This document shows, piece by piece, positions 7,941 through 16,053 of a DNA stretch of 44,292 nt (positions are counted from its first letter, which is position 1; each line of letters begins with the position of its first letter). The notes under the pieces were generated by a model, which was given only the letters and a program-made list of their open reading frames with translations, searched no databases and had not been told where the DNA came from. The translations under genes were made by a program, and so were the position numbers. Origin of the DNA: a virus; IMG/VR virus record IMGVR_UViG_3300036851_000079, positions 1 to 44,292 of that record; one strand, 5' to 3'.

Positions 7941-8351
7941 TCAAAGAACTTTCTCTATGACCAAACGTTTCTCATGGTATCCGTCAAGCGCGCGTAGCCA
8001 GCCGCGCCGGCCAATCACACGCACCGCGGAGCATCCCTGGTCCCGCGCCCACTCCTCGATCCCGTTCATGAAGTGCAGCCACCGCTCCATTTGCTTCCCG
8101 CCACAGGCCACCACCTCGCACACCGCATTGCGGAATTCGGTGCTGACGACCTCGATCACAGCCGCCGCCAAGATCGTCTCAGCCCCGTCCCAGGCGACAA
8201 ATAATTTGGCCCGGCCGGATCGAACCGCCTGCTCCACCGGAGCGAATGAGCTGATGCCGCCCTTCTTGATCGCGACATAGATCAACCCGGAGACGCGCGG
8301 CCATATCTGTGGTACAAGATCGAGCGGAATGCAGATAAGTTGGCAGGCCAT
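7941..8351 (-). CDS. GNAT-like conserved podovirus protein
   Basis: 136 residues. The pattern of strands and helices (LFVAWDGAETILAAAVIEVV, then a Cys-rich ACGGKQMERW loop, then GCSAVRVIGRRGW) resembles the GNAT acetyltransferase-like proteins encoded beside tail genes of epsilon15-like podoviruses. The canonical acetyl-CoA loop is not clear (ACGGKQ is the nearest), so enzymatic activity is uncertain. Its start codon shares CATG with a plus-strand miniprotein. Confidence 0.7.
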   Translation of the reverse strand: MACQLICIPLDLVPQIWPRVSGLIYVAIKKGGISSFAPVEQAVRSGRAKLFVAWDGAETILAAAVIEVVSTEFRNAVCEVVACGGKQMERWLHFMNGIEEWARDQGCSAVRVIGRRGWLRALDGYHEKRLVIEKVL

Positions 8352-8496
8352 GGACGGTTGGACAGTTCCTTGGTTCTTGATCCCGATCGGGATTCTTGCG
8401 GCGGTTGTCGCCGCCCATTATTGGTATGAGTATTGGTTTCAGATGACGCCCGAGGAACGCAAGGAAGATCGCGAGCAGCACGAGCCCTGGCACTAG
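8350..8496 (+). CDS. Antisense 48-residue single-span membrane miniprotein
   Basis: A plus-strand gene filling exactly the gap between two minus-strand genes. Its ATG (8350-8352) overlaps the divergent start of 7941-8351 in CATG, and its TAG (8494-8496) overlaps the stop of the convergent gene 8493-9326 in CTAG. The product is a clean membrane protein: WFLIPIGILAAVVAAHYW helix (about residues 8-25), an aromatic YEYWF interface, then a charged tail (MTPEERKEDREQHEPWH). The Shine-Dalgarno is weak. Function unknown. Confidence 0.65.
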   Translation: MDGWTVPWFLIPIGILAAVVAAHYWYEYWFQMTPEERKEDREQHEPWH

Positions 8497-9326
8497 GCGT
8501 AGAAGCTCGCAAACACCACTTTCCACTTAGCGGCCGCTATATCCCGTCCGATATTACTGAAATGCGCACTGTCTTTCCGACCTGCCCCAGTGATGTCGTC
8601 GGTGTCAGCGCCAGCAAAGATCGTCGTCCCATTGACGACAGCCGCCTGTGCCGCTTGTACCGTGGCGTCAATCGTGTCGTTCGCGAACGTGCATTTGCCG
8701 ACAAACCAAGGCCAGTTGACGTTTTGCCCCGGTAGCGCCGCGGCCATCTCGCGAAAGCCTGCCTCCCAGGCGGACTGAGGCAAATTATTCACGCCGTCAG
8801 TCTCTCCCAGGAGGGAGAACACTGCAGGGCAGATGATCGCCCCGTCAGGCGCCGCATTGATCAGATCGCGCTTGCGTCGAATACCTGTGATCAGCCGGTG
8901 GTGGAGACGCCCGCTACTTTTCCAGTCGTTGACCGACGAGCCGCCAACCGGAATGTTGCAGCAGATGAACTTGTCGAAGCTTCCATCCCCAACGCAGAGA
9001 TCGCCGAGCTTGCCGATCATGCTGGCGCCGGGGCCGTCGTCTGTGGCGCCCAAGATCGGATCAGCACATTGCGTCACGACACCATCGAAGGGATTGAGGC
9101 AAAGCACCTTCGTCGGATTGAGAACAGTATAAGGCGTTTCCAGCGAATTGGCGGCGTTCGATTGGCTGACGTTCAAGAGAACGAGCGTCTTCTCTCCCGC
9201 CACGATCGGGGTTTCTACAACCGTTCGTCCCGTCGCATCCCTGAATGTCGGCCACCCACCGATGTCCAACCATTCATTGATCGGATACAAATTGATGGGC
9301 GCACTACCTCCGGCCATCATTGGCAT
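8493..9326 (-). CDS. SGNH-fold carbohydrate esterase / tailspike deacetylase
   Basis: 277 residues with the motifs of SASA/SGNH sugar O-acetylesterases: nucleophile Ser56 in VSQSNAAN (the usual GQSN block), LLGETD at 173-178 matching the third block, and the DxxH pair Asp252/His255 in KDSAHFSN. It probably removes acetyl groups from host surface polysaccharide during adsorption. It follows the spike gene 9326-10402 with a TAATG overlap, which supports joint production as virion components. The Gly before the Gln of block I is replaced by Ser, a mild deviation. Confidence 0.8.
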   Translation of the reverse strand: MPMMAGGSAPINLYPINEWLDIGGWPTFRDATGRTVVETPIVAGEKTLVLLNVSQSNAANSLETPYTVLNPTKVLCLNPFDGVVTQCADPILGATDDGPGASMIGKLGDLCVGDGSFDKFICCNIPVGGSSVNDWKSSGRLHHRLITGIRRKRDLINAAPDGAIICPAVFSLLGETDGVNNLPQSAWEAGFREMAAALPGQNVNWPWFVGKCTFANDTIDATVQAAQAAVVNGTTIFAGADTDDITGAGRKDSAHFSNIGRDIAAAKWKVVFASFYA

Positions 9327-10402
9327 TACACCATGATCTCTGTCACCGAGATGTGAGCGGTCGTTGTGCCGGTGAAGAACACCGCAGTTCCAGGGCTGTT
9401 CGTTTTGTAATAGACCTCGTAAGTCTGCTCAGATGTGGCCATTGGCCAATCGAAAAAGGTGTTAGCAGAGTTCGAAAGAATATAACCGCCGCCCGCGGAA
9501 GCCGATTTTTCCCCACCGACAGGCGTGCCACCACGTTCAACAGTCGCGAAGCTTGACACGCCGGCATCCGTTTGACCCAACATGGCATCATAGGACACCA
9601 GCATGACATTCGCTGCGCTCGTTGGTGTGATTGGTGTAGAAAGTCCGGTTGCGGTGAATGTTGTGTTGGTCGTGGTGATTTGGCCGCTCACGGTATTGGA
9701 GCTGACCTGCACCACATCACCCGGCTTGTAGACGCCCGGGCCTACCAACTGGACAAGACTCAGGTTAGTTGTCGTCCACGTTCCGGCGGTCAAGCCAGAT
9801 ACATTCCACTCCGCATAGGCTAGAATGCGCATCGCCTTCGACGATACGGCGCTTCCTGTGTAGATCACCCCAGCGCTATCCGCCCCGCCCGCCCCGCCCT
9901 CGGCAGTCGAGGAGGCCAAGCCCTCGACCAGCGGATAGAATCTCCCCGATGCGAAACGCTGAATAGCCCCGATGCGAAACGTCCCGCCATCATTGAACCC
10001 AACAATCCAGAGCCGGAACGCCGTCGATGACGTGATGCCAAGCGTTGAGCCTGACGAAATGACCAGGGACGTGGCGGCCGTGATTTCCAGAGCGACAACA
10101 TCGCCGGTCGTTCCCGTCACATTACGAAAGAAGACAGTGACCTTATCGGTCGAGCTGGGATCAGTCCCCGCATTTGTCTTCAAGGCAATCGTGAGCGCGC
10201 TCGCAGCCGCGCTCAGCACGAATTGCCCGTTCGTCATTCCCAGAATGTACCCAAACGCACTTGCAGCATTACTGAACCCGAGAAACGACAGCACAAAAGC
10301 AGAGAGGCCATTGATTCGCTCGGCAACCTGCCGCAGCAGCGCAACAATCCTGGACGTGTTGGTTTCGTTACCAGGAATAAATCCAACCTTGTCAAAGGCC
10401 AT
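9326..10402 (-). CDS. Tail fibre/spike-like structural protein
   Basis: 358 residues, beta-rich with Thr/Ser/Gly repeats and almost no Cys, as in trimeric tail fibres. The N-terminal 60 residues (RIVALLRQVAERINGLSAF) could be a helical virion-binding segment. It lies between the tail-hub protein (TGATG overlap) and the SGNH esterase (TAATG overlap), so a receptor-binding spike or its adaptor is the best guess. No catalytic motif is visible in it. Confidence 0.65.
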   Translation of the reverse strand: MAFDKVGFIPGNETNTSRIVALLRQVAERINGLSAFVLSFLGFSNAASAFGYILGMTNGQFVLSAAASALTIALKTNAGTDPSSTDKVTVFFRNVTGTTGDVVALEITAATSLVISSGSTLGITSSTAFRLWIVGFNDGGTFRIGAIQRFASGRFYPLVEGLASSTAEGGAGGADSAGVIYTGSAVSSKAMRILAYAEWNVSGLTAGTWTTTNLSLVQLVGPGVYKPGDVVQVSSNTVSGQITTTNTTFTATGLSTPITPTSAANVMLVSYDAMLGQTDAGVSSFATVERGGTPVGGEKSASAGGGYILSNSANTFFDWPMATSEQTYEVYYKTNSPGTAVFFTGTTTAHISVTEIMV

Positions 10403-12552
10403 CAGCGCCGGCCCTCGCGCACGAAGTCAGGCTCCACACCCGAGGCGAATGTCCATGTGGCGGCTGCCGGAATACGGACTCGAGCTCTAGCCAGTCTCGT
10501 CGAGACATTCGCCGGACAGCGCCCGCTTGCATCCACGGCCTGTTCGCCGCTGTAGGCTACCGCGCTTTGCATATTCTCCCGCGCGCCAACAGACACGAAA
10601 CAATTCGTGGCATCAGTCAGTGGCCGGGCGCCCCTTACCCGCACGCGCCGCCCATCTATGGCCTGCTCCGAGGTATCGACCGTCGCCTCGAGGTTCGCGC
10701 CCGTGAAGAACCCGAGAGCGTGCGTGCTGTCGAAAAATGCCATCTTGGGAATGGCCGACAGCGCCACATCATCGAGCGAGAACGACAGCGCGTCGATGCT
10801 CGGCGAGATCGTATCCAGGTTTTCCAGTGTCAGGCCGGGCGAGCCGATCGGCGCCATGAACTCGCCGGCTTGGTTGACGATGACGGCGCCCCGCTGCAGG
10901 ACATAATCGTAGATGATGATCTTGTCGAATAGCCCTGTTGTCCCTGCGCCTGACTTGTAGCCAATGTAGATGCGCGATCCTTCCGGATCAGCGGCAGCAA
11001 TGATCAGTTGCAGCGACGCCTTGTCGTAATCGTTGAAGAACGTCCGGTCGAACTTCTCTTTCCCAAACGGCTCCGGATAGCCTGTCCCCGTGATCTGATG
11101 GAAGCCCTGCTGCGACAGAAAGAACACCCGCTCGCCGGTCCGCACGATCGAATACGGCGCCAGCAGTCCCTTGTCCTCCGTGACAACATCAAACTCGAAT
11201 GCCGTCGTCGTATCACCAGGCCGGAACACCATCCGCCGGATACGCGAGTCCTGGAACACAACACCGTATTCCCCACCCGCGACGCCACGGACAATTCCTC
11301 CATTCGGGAAGTCCTGCGAACCCGCAAGACCGCTCGACCATGTCGTGATTCCGCCGAGATCACTCCATTGGATTCGGAACGGATTGGAGGTGTGCCCCGT
11401 AAGCACAAGGAACCGATTGACGACGGCAACGTAGGCGCACTGCGGAGGAGACCCCCCCAGGTCGGCAAAATTCGTGCTGCTGCCAAGCGTGAATGCCTGT
11501 GGAGCGACATTCGGCTGGACCGCAATCACGACGCTGCCGAACTGCGCGAACTGCCAGTGGTGCGTGCTCGGCAACGCCGAATAGGTCGTATTGCTCTTGG
11601 AGACATCCTCCCAATCAAGAGCTGTATTGTTCATCTTCAGCAAACGATTGGACGTGGCCGCGAAGATCGCAACCGTGCCGTCCGTCAACAGCGCCTGGAA
11701 ATAGCCCCGACACGTCCCATTTGCCGGTGCATCATAGGCCCGGCTCGGGGAGTTGAATGCCGCCGTCCACCTCGCGATCCCGACCGAGAGCCGAAACTCA
11801 TCAATCCAGCCGTTCCATGGCGATGTGGTGATTGCGCCAGCCGCGCCAACCGCAAGCACACTCGAGCTGTTGAAGACGGTTCCAGAAAACGAGACATCCC
11901 CTCCTTCCTGGGTCCCATCGATGAACAGCTTGAGCGTATTTCCGGTCCTGACCAGGGCGGCATGATGCCAGCCCGTATTAACGGCATTGGTAAACTGCGT
12001 GGTCCCGGTTACAACGGTATAGTTCGATCCATCCGTCGATACGCTGGCGACGATTACATTGCCGGAGGTGCGGTTCATCGACCACGCACCATCAGTGCTC
12101 ATGCTGTCCATCTGGCCGGCAAGGTTCAACGCCGAACCGCCGGCCGCATTAACTCGAAACCAGAAGTCGATGGTGAAAGTGCCGGAACCCAACGAGAAAT
12201 CGGCATGGTCTGGAGTCGTGACCCAATCGCCCGTCCCGTCAAATAACCCAGAGGCCCCGCCAAACTTGGACTGCGCCGTATCGATCTGCGCATTTCCAGC
12301 CGCAGTCCAGGTATGAGCCGAGCCGCCCGCATTGCTGTCGGTAATGGTTGTGGACGCATCCGTGCCGTCAAAGTGCAGCAGGATTTTCGTGTAAGTGTCA
12401 TTACCGAGCGCAAGCGGCTGCGAGAAGGCACCAAACTGCTTCACGGGCGAGTAGCCGTCACCCCTTGGAACGACATTCTGCGCAAGCTGCGTCGTCTGGC
12501 CCTGGTAGTTGACTAAATCCGGTTGCCATGAGCCGAATCCGAGAATCGGCAT
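10402..12552 (-). CDS. Tail hub / DNA-stabilisation protein with inserted LamG domain
   Basis: 716 residues. The ends match packaged-DNA stabilisation or tail-hub proteins (P22 gp10 type): N-terminus SWQPDLVNYQGQTTQLAQNVVPRGDGY (read as two short motifs), and a beta-propeller-like body from about 290 with IQWSDLGG and RIYIGYKSG. Between about residues 58 and 270 lies a concanavalin/LamG-type jelly roll: LLHFDGT, FDGTGDWVTTPDH, FTIDFWFRV, GWHHAALVRTG, LFIDGTQEG, WNGWIDEFRLS. The insertion likely adds a glycan-binding face to the hub. It overlaps the adaptor gene at 12552. Confidence 0.8.
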   Translation of the reverse strand: MPILGFGSWQPDLVNYQGQTTQLAQNVVPRGDGYSPVKQFGAFSQPLALGNDTYTKILLHFDGTDASTTITDSNAGGSAHTWTAAGNAQIDTAQSKFGGASGLFDGTGDWVTTPDHADFSLGSGTFTIDFWFRVNAAGGSALNLAGQMDSMSTDGAWSMNRTSGNVIVASVSTDGSNYTVVTGTTQFTNAVNTGWHHAALVRTGNTLKLFIDGTQEGGDVSFSGTVFNSSSVLAVGAAGAITTSPWNGWIDEFRLSVGIARWTAAFNSPSRAYDAPANGTCRGYFQALLTDGTVAIFAATSNRLLKMNNTALDWEDVSKSNTTYSALPSTHHWQFAQFGSVVIAVQPNVAPQAFTLGSSTNFADLGGSPPQCAYVAVVNRFLVLTGHTSNPFRIQWSDLGGITTWSSGLAGSQDFPNGGIVRGVAGGEYGVVFQDSRIRRMVFRPGDTTTAFEFDVVTEDKGLLAPYSIVRTGERVFFLSQQGFHQITGTGYPEPFGKEKFDRTFFNDYDKASLQLIIAAADPEGSRIYIGYKSGAGTTGLFDKIIIYDYVLQRGAVIVNQAGEFMAPIGSPGLTLENLDTISPSIDALSFSLDDVALSAIPKMAFFDSTHALGFFTGANLEATVDTSEQAIDGRRVRVRGARPLTDATNCFVSVGARENMQSAVAYSGEQAVDASGRCPANVSTRLARARVRIPAAATWTFASGVEPDFVREGRR

Positions 12553-13157
12553 TACGGCGTCGCCGTCATCAGGCGCATCCCGCCGACGCCCTTGCTCTTG
12601 TTGCTGAGCTTCTGGATTTCTTCGAAGATTTCGTCTCTGCGGCCTTTCCAGATCGGGAACCGCTCGTCATTGATGCCGAACAGCTCAGCCTCGCAGAGCG
12701 TGCCAAACAGATACACATCGGGATGCGCGGTCAGCAGCCAGTTTGTCGGACTGCCGGCCGACAGCGACGGCACCTTGGCGTAATAGTCGAGTTGCAGATT
12801 GGTCGAGCTGACGGGCCGGATCAGAATGCTCGCGCCCTCGATCGTAAACAGCGTCGGGTCGCCGGACGGACTGTCGGGATACCGCGCCTGCAGGTAGGAC
12901 GGCTCTACATACTCCAATTCCCGGACAGGCGATCCCTGCCACGTCACCCGGCGCCACAGCAGATAGTCCGTCGGCAGCGTCGCCGCCCCGCTGGACGGCG
13001 TGAGCAGCGTCGTCGTCTCCTGCTGGCGCGTTCGCAGCTTTCGGTTGGCAGTGGCCTCGAACAGCGCAATGCAATCCGGCAGCCGCGTCGAGAACAGCGT
13101 ATGGTTCAGCCAGCCGTTTGCGGCGTCCTGCAGGTCGGTATAGGTGGCCAGGGCCAT
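12552..13157 (-). CDS. Head-tail adaptor protein
   Basis: 201 residues resembling phage adaptor proteins that form the ring under the portal (P22 gp4/'phage adaptor' type): TYTDLQDAANGWL at the start, ALFEATANRKLRTRQQE helix, LPTDYLLWRRVTW, and a C-terminal VYLFGTLCEAELFGINDE helix followed by RRDEIFEEIQKLSNK. It lies directly upstream of the hub gene with a TAATG-type overlap, the expected order for this virion type. Confidence 0.8.
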   Translation of the reverse strand: MALATYTDLQDAANGWLNHTLFSTRLPDCIALFEATANRKLRTRQQETTTLLTPSSGAATLPTDYLLWRRVTWQGSPVRELEYVEPSYLQARYPDSPSGDPTLFTIEGASILIRPVSSTNLQLDYYAKVPSLSAGSPTNWLLTAHPDVYLFGTLCEAELFGINDERFPIWKGRRDEIFEEIQKLSNKSKGVGGMRLMTATP

Positions 13158-13463
13158 CTATTTTCCCCATCCAACGCGATGCTGCGGCCCATCCGTGCGC
13201 AAAAATGCCCAGTCAGGATCACGCAATTTCTGGGCTACAAGCTCGTCCATTTCCTTGGACAGGAATTTGATATCGCGTCCCCGGTTGCGTTCTTCATCGA
13301 GCCACTTGACGAGAACAACCGGCGGGATGGACGCCACATGCCGGAAATCGCCGGTTTGCGACATGCCGCGCAGTTTCTTGTTGTTCTCAAGCACATCCGA
13401 TACGTCGTCCTCGCTGTAGATTGTGATGTGTTTACGGGGGGAGATTTCTAGCGAACGGCGCAT
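13158..13463 (-). CDS. Small conserved virion-region protein
   Basis: 101 residues starting MRRSLEISPRKHITIYSEDD; helical, strongly charged, with a basic C-terminus (DGPQHRVGWGK). ATG at 13463 overlaps the upstream stop (TGATG); the longer reading upstream is a low-quality extension. Similar short proteins sit between capsid decoration genes and the adaptor in related phages. Function unknown; possibly a head-completion or assembly factor. Confidence 0.65.
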   Translation of the reverse strand: MRRSLEISPRKHITIYSEDDVSDVLENNKKLRGMSQTGDFRHVASIPPVVLVKWLDEERNRGRDIKFLSKEMDELVAQKLRDPDWAFLRTDGPQHRVGWGK

Positions 13464-13765
13464 CAGTCGGTCATTTCGGCGACGTTCAATTGCACTGTCG
13501 TCACGCCGTCCGCTCGCGCAAAGATACGCTCGCCTGGATTGCACTTGATGATTTCGATCCAGTTGTACGGCAGCAGAGCACCGCTGGTGGAATCGACGAC
13601 AGTGCTGTTGTTGTTGTAGAAGATCGTTCCGACACTGCTTGTCGCGTGTGCCAAACGAACGTATCTGGTCTGCGATCCCATCACCGCCGTCGAGAAGGTG
13701 GCCGCAGAACCAACCGCGACCACCTGTGCCGCCAGGATGCGATAGCAATCATGGGGGTTGCCCAT
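13463..13765 (-). CDS. Small beta-rich virion protein
   Basis: 100 residues, beta-strand rich (AATFSTAVMGSQTRYVRLA, GTIFYNNNSTVV, IFARADGVTTVQLNV), with the feel of a capsid cement or head-fibre subunit. It sits between another beta-rich protein (13777-14199) and the adaptor block, and its stop overlaps the next start. The decoration role is inferred from composition and location. Confidence 0.6.
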   Translation of the reverse strand: MGNPHDCYRILAAQVVAVGSAATFSTAVMGSQTRYVRLAHATSSVGTIFYNNNSTVVDSTSGALLPYNWIEIIKCNPGERIFARADGVTTVQLNVAEMTD

Positions 13766-13776
13766 TGTCAGCCTCC

Positions 13777-14199
13777 TTACGCCGGCCGCAGAATCGCGTA
13801 GCAGGTCGTGCCGATAGCTGAGGCATTCCCGCCCGATGTCACGAAGCCCAGCGCGTCGCCGGCCTGGACGTAAACGGGCGTACCAGGAATGGCGGAATAG
13901 ACCGCACCGTGCTCGAGGCTGTGGACTGAGCCGGAGGTCGACGTGACGGAAAACCCGACAGCAGTACTAGCGATCGCCTGCGTGCTGGCGCCGTTGACGC
14001 CGCCGGAATAGAGCACAACGGCCAGGCTCATGACCGTTGCCGCCGCCATCAGAGAGTCTGGCGAATATCCGCACTCGATGATGCGGCTGCGCCGCGGGAT
14101 CACGACGGGCTTGTGCAGGATGCCGGTTGATGCGCCGCCGTTGGAAGCGAACGTCTCGACCTTGTAATCGCCAATGGTGCGAGGAATCGGAAGGGGCAT
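13777..14199 (-). CDS. Beta-rich decoration/head protein
   Basis: 140 residues, Gly/Ser/Ala-rich beta protein (residues 25-140), almost free of charged residues after position 45. It falls between the glycosyltransferases and the adaptor, in the slot where related phages encode capsid decoration or head-fibre proteins. With 13463-13765 it may form one assembly. No diagnostic motif. Confidence 0.6.
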   Translation of the reverse strand: MPLPIPRTIGDYKVETFASNGGASTGILHKPVVIPRRSRIIECGYSPDSLMAAATVMSLAVVLYSGGVNGASTQAIASTAVGFSVTSTSGSVHSLEHGAVYSAIPGTPVYVQAGDALGFVTSGGNASAIGTTCYAILRPA

Positions 14200-14210
14200 G
14201 GGGTCTCTCC

Positions 14211-15080
14211 TTATGCCGCTAGTTTTGCCTGTTCCAGGAAGAGGCCGAGCTTGTGCTCGGCCTTGGCTTTCGCGCGCAGATAGCCCTCATCGGGAGAGCC
14301 TTGCTCGCCGCGCTGCGCCTCGATCGCCGCGGCATTCTCTCGTACCCACTTGTTGATCGCGTAGGACCGCGCCTCAACCGCATGGTAATTGTTGCACAGC
14401 GCCAACTTGAGGCCATGCGAGCCCTCGAAATCCGGCGAGTTGATGATCTGCCGCGCCTTCAACCGGCGCTCCAATGTCATCATGTCGTAATACGTCGTCC
14501 AGAACGCCAAATCCCGCAGCCTCATAGTCTTGTCGGGCCGGAGTTCTGAGACGTTCACGTTGATGTCTACGGGTACATACCGGCAGATCAACCGGGCGAG
14601 GTCATCAGTCTCATGGTCAATGAACCAGAACGGATATTCGTGATTGTAGATGTAGCCGATTTTCTCAACCCACCCCGCCGTGAACGCCTGGAGGCCGGGC
14701 GGGAAACTCCCGTTGATCATCGGCGTGTGGACGCAGCAAATCCCGTCATCAAACACCCGCGCGGCATTGATGATGGCCTGATCGAATGCGGGCGTAATGA
14801 CCGGCGCACAGTCCACGGCCGGCAGATAGACATCCGCCGGGGCTTCCGTCAGCGCACGATCGTACTTCTCGCCGCGGCTATCCTCCCGCGGCCTGACCGA
14901 CACCGTTAGCCGATCGTCCTTTGGTAGGCGCTTCAGGCTGTCCAGGCTTGCGCGGTCGTCCTCGTCCACGGCGAGGAGGATTCTCGTGTCCGCCCGGCTC
15001 ACATTCGGCAGCGTGTCCTTGACCGTTCGCAACAGCAGTTCCGGCCGGTTGCGCGTCGCGATGATCATTGTCAGCTTCAA
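14211..15080 (-). CDS. GT-A family glycosyltransferase
   Basis: 289 residues. The N-terminus is the Rossmann-like start of a GT2 enzyme (TMIIATRNRPELLLRTVKD), followed by ILLAVDEDD and an acidic DHETDDL stretch that may bind the sugar-nucleotide metal. TTG at 15080 is preferred over ATG at 15068 because a perfect AGGAGG lies six bases upstream of it. The gene begins inside the reading frame of the next glycosyltransferase and overlaps it by 203 bp. Located in the capsid block, it may glycosylate a virion protein, or alter the host surface. Confidence 0.75.
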   Translation of the reverse strand: MKLTMIIATRNRPELLLRTVKDTLPNVSRADTRILLAVDEDDRASLDSLKRLPKDDRLTVSVRPREDSRGEKYDRALTEAPADVYLPAVDCAPVITPAFDQAIINAARVFDDGICCVHTPMINGSFPPGLQAFTAGWVEKIGYIYNHEYPFWFIDHETDDLARLICRYVPVDINVNVSELRPDKTMRLRDLAFWTTYYDMMTLERRLKARQIINSPDFEGSHGLKLALCNNYHAVEARSYAINKWVRENAAAIEAQRGEQGSPDEGYLRAKAKAEHKLGLFLEQAKLAA

Positions 15081-15990
15081 GTTTTGCCTCCTGGGCTTTG
15101 AGCCTTTCGGCCTCTTTCACAACGTCGATATCCTCGCCCATGGTCTTGCGGACCAGGATCAGCGGGGGGATGTTCGGGTGCTCGTGATAGAGCTTGCCGA
15201 GCGTTTCGGTTTTCTTGTCCAGCCAGCCACGGACCGTCTTGTGATCCGGCCGATATTCCTTCATGCCGATGTGGCCAAGCTCGATATCGGGATCGAGATA
15301 GACCGTCCCGCCGCAGCCGCGCCAATGTTCGCAGAACAGATAGCCTTCGTCATAGACACCGGTCTGCCGGGCGGCGTTGTCGAAGAACATCCAGGAGCGT
15401 TGGCCCTCCGGATTGTCCCGGTCGCGGAATTCGAGATAAGGCTTTTCCAGCACGATCCGCGAAAGAGCCTTGCGGCTGATCTTCATGAATCCTGGGGTAA
15501 CCGCCTGGACTTGCCAGAGACCGTTCTCCTCGACGATCCCGGTCGGCAACCAACGTAGCGGGAAATCGCCGCCGTCATTTTTGTAGGGATAGGCTGCGCC
15601 AACCACATCGACATTGTGCGAGCATAGCCGCACGAATTCATCGGCGCCCCACACCAGATCGGTGTCGATAAAGACCAAGTCGGTACAGTCAGCCATGCCG
15701 GGATTTTCGAGAAATTGCGACGCAAGGAAGCTGCGTCCCCTCGCAACCATGCTATCGCCCTCGCGATTGACGATGTTGAAGCCCCAGCGCTGCGCTCCAC
15801 ATTGCTGGATCGCCATGAGTATGGACATCATGGTCCGCAGATAGACCTTCCCGTCATAGGACAGGATCGCCAAGCCGATATGCTTGCGCTGCGGCGCCTC
15901 TTCGGACTTTGCCGGGACGAGCTGCGGGGGCAGGTTCCGCTCCACGAATTCTTTCAGTTCGGCCTGCGTCGGAACAAGACTCTCGGTCAT
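14878..15990 (-). CDS. Glycosyltransferase with overlapping basic C-terminal tail
   Basis: 370 residues. The GT-A core shows LAILSYDGKVYLRTMMSI, VARGRSFLASQFL, and a DxD motif in VFIDTDLVWG (about residues 109-118). GYLFCEHW and DIELGHIG fit the acceptor and catalytic region. From about residue 303 the frame overlaps the start of the second glycosyltransferase and encodes a Gly/Pro/Arg-rich tail with an AT-hook-like RRGRGRPRKPG. A GGAG Shine-Dalgarno precedes the ATG, right after a terminator. The core call is firm; whether the 68-residue tail matters is unclear. Confidence 0.75.
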   Translation of the reverse strand: MTESLVPTQAELKEFVERNLPPQLVPAKSEEAPQRKHIGLAILSYDGKVYLRTMMSILMAIQQCGAQRWGFNIVNREGDSMVARGRSFLASQFLENPGMADCTDLVFIDTDLVWGADEFVRLCSHNVDVVGAAYPYKNDGGDFPLRWLPTGIVEENGLWQVQAVTPGFMKISRKALSRIVLEKPYLEFRDRDNPEGQRSWMFFDNAARQTGVYDEGYLFCEHWRGCGGTVYLDPDIELGHIGMKEYRPDHKTVRGWLDKKTETLGKLYHEHPNIPPLILVRKTMGEDIDVVKEAERLKAQEAKLEADNDHRDAQPAGTAVANGQGHAAECEPGGHENPPRRGRGRPRKPGQPEAPTKGRSANGVGQAAGG

Positions 15991-15999
15991 GCCATCTCC

Positions 16000-16031
16000 A
16001 AAAGAAAAAGGGCGCCCTTGTGGAGCGCCCC
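16000..16031 (-). terminator. Rho-independent terminator (leftward)
   Basis: On the minus strand: GGGGCGC, nine-base loop, GCGCCCT, then TTTTCTTTT. A seven-bp GC-rich stem (one G-U pair) with a T-tract, placed after the HNH gene and just before the Shine-Dalgarno of the glycosyltransferase. It would reduce expression of downstream head-tail genes unless antitermination operates. Confidence 0.7.
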
Positions 16032-16053
16032 AGTTGCGTGGGTTGCTACGCTA

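Noticed and set aside
11008-12246. 412-codon plus-strand frame antisense to the tail hub
   Set aside because: Composition is Arg/Pro-rich and patternless, while the minus strand encodes recognisable hub and LamG motifs.
14878-15080. Programmed frameshift joining the two glycosyltransferases
   Set aside because: The second enzyme has its own AGGAGG and complete N-terminus, and no slippery heptamer with a following stem was seen at the overlap.
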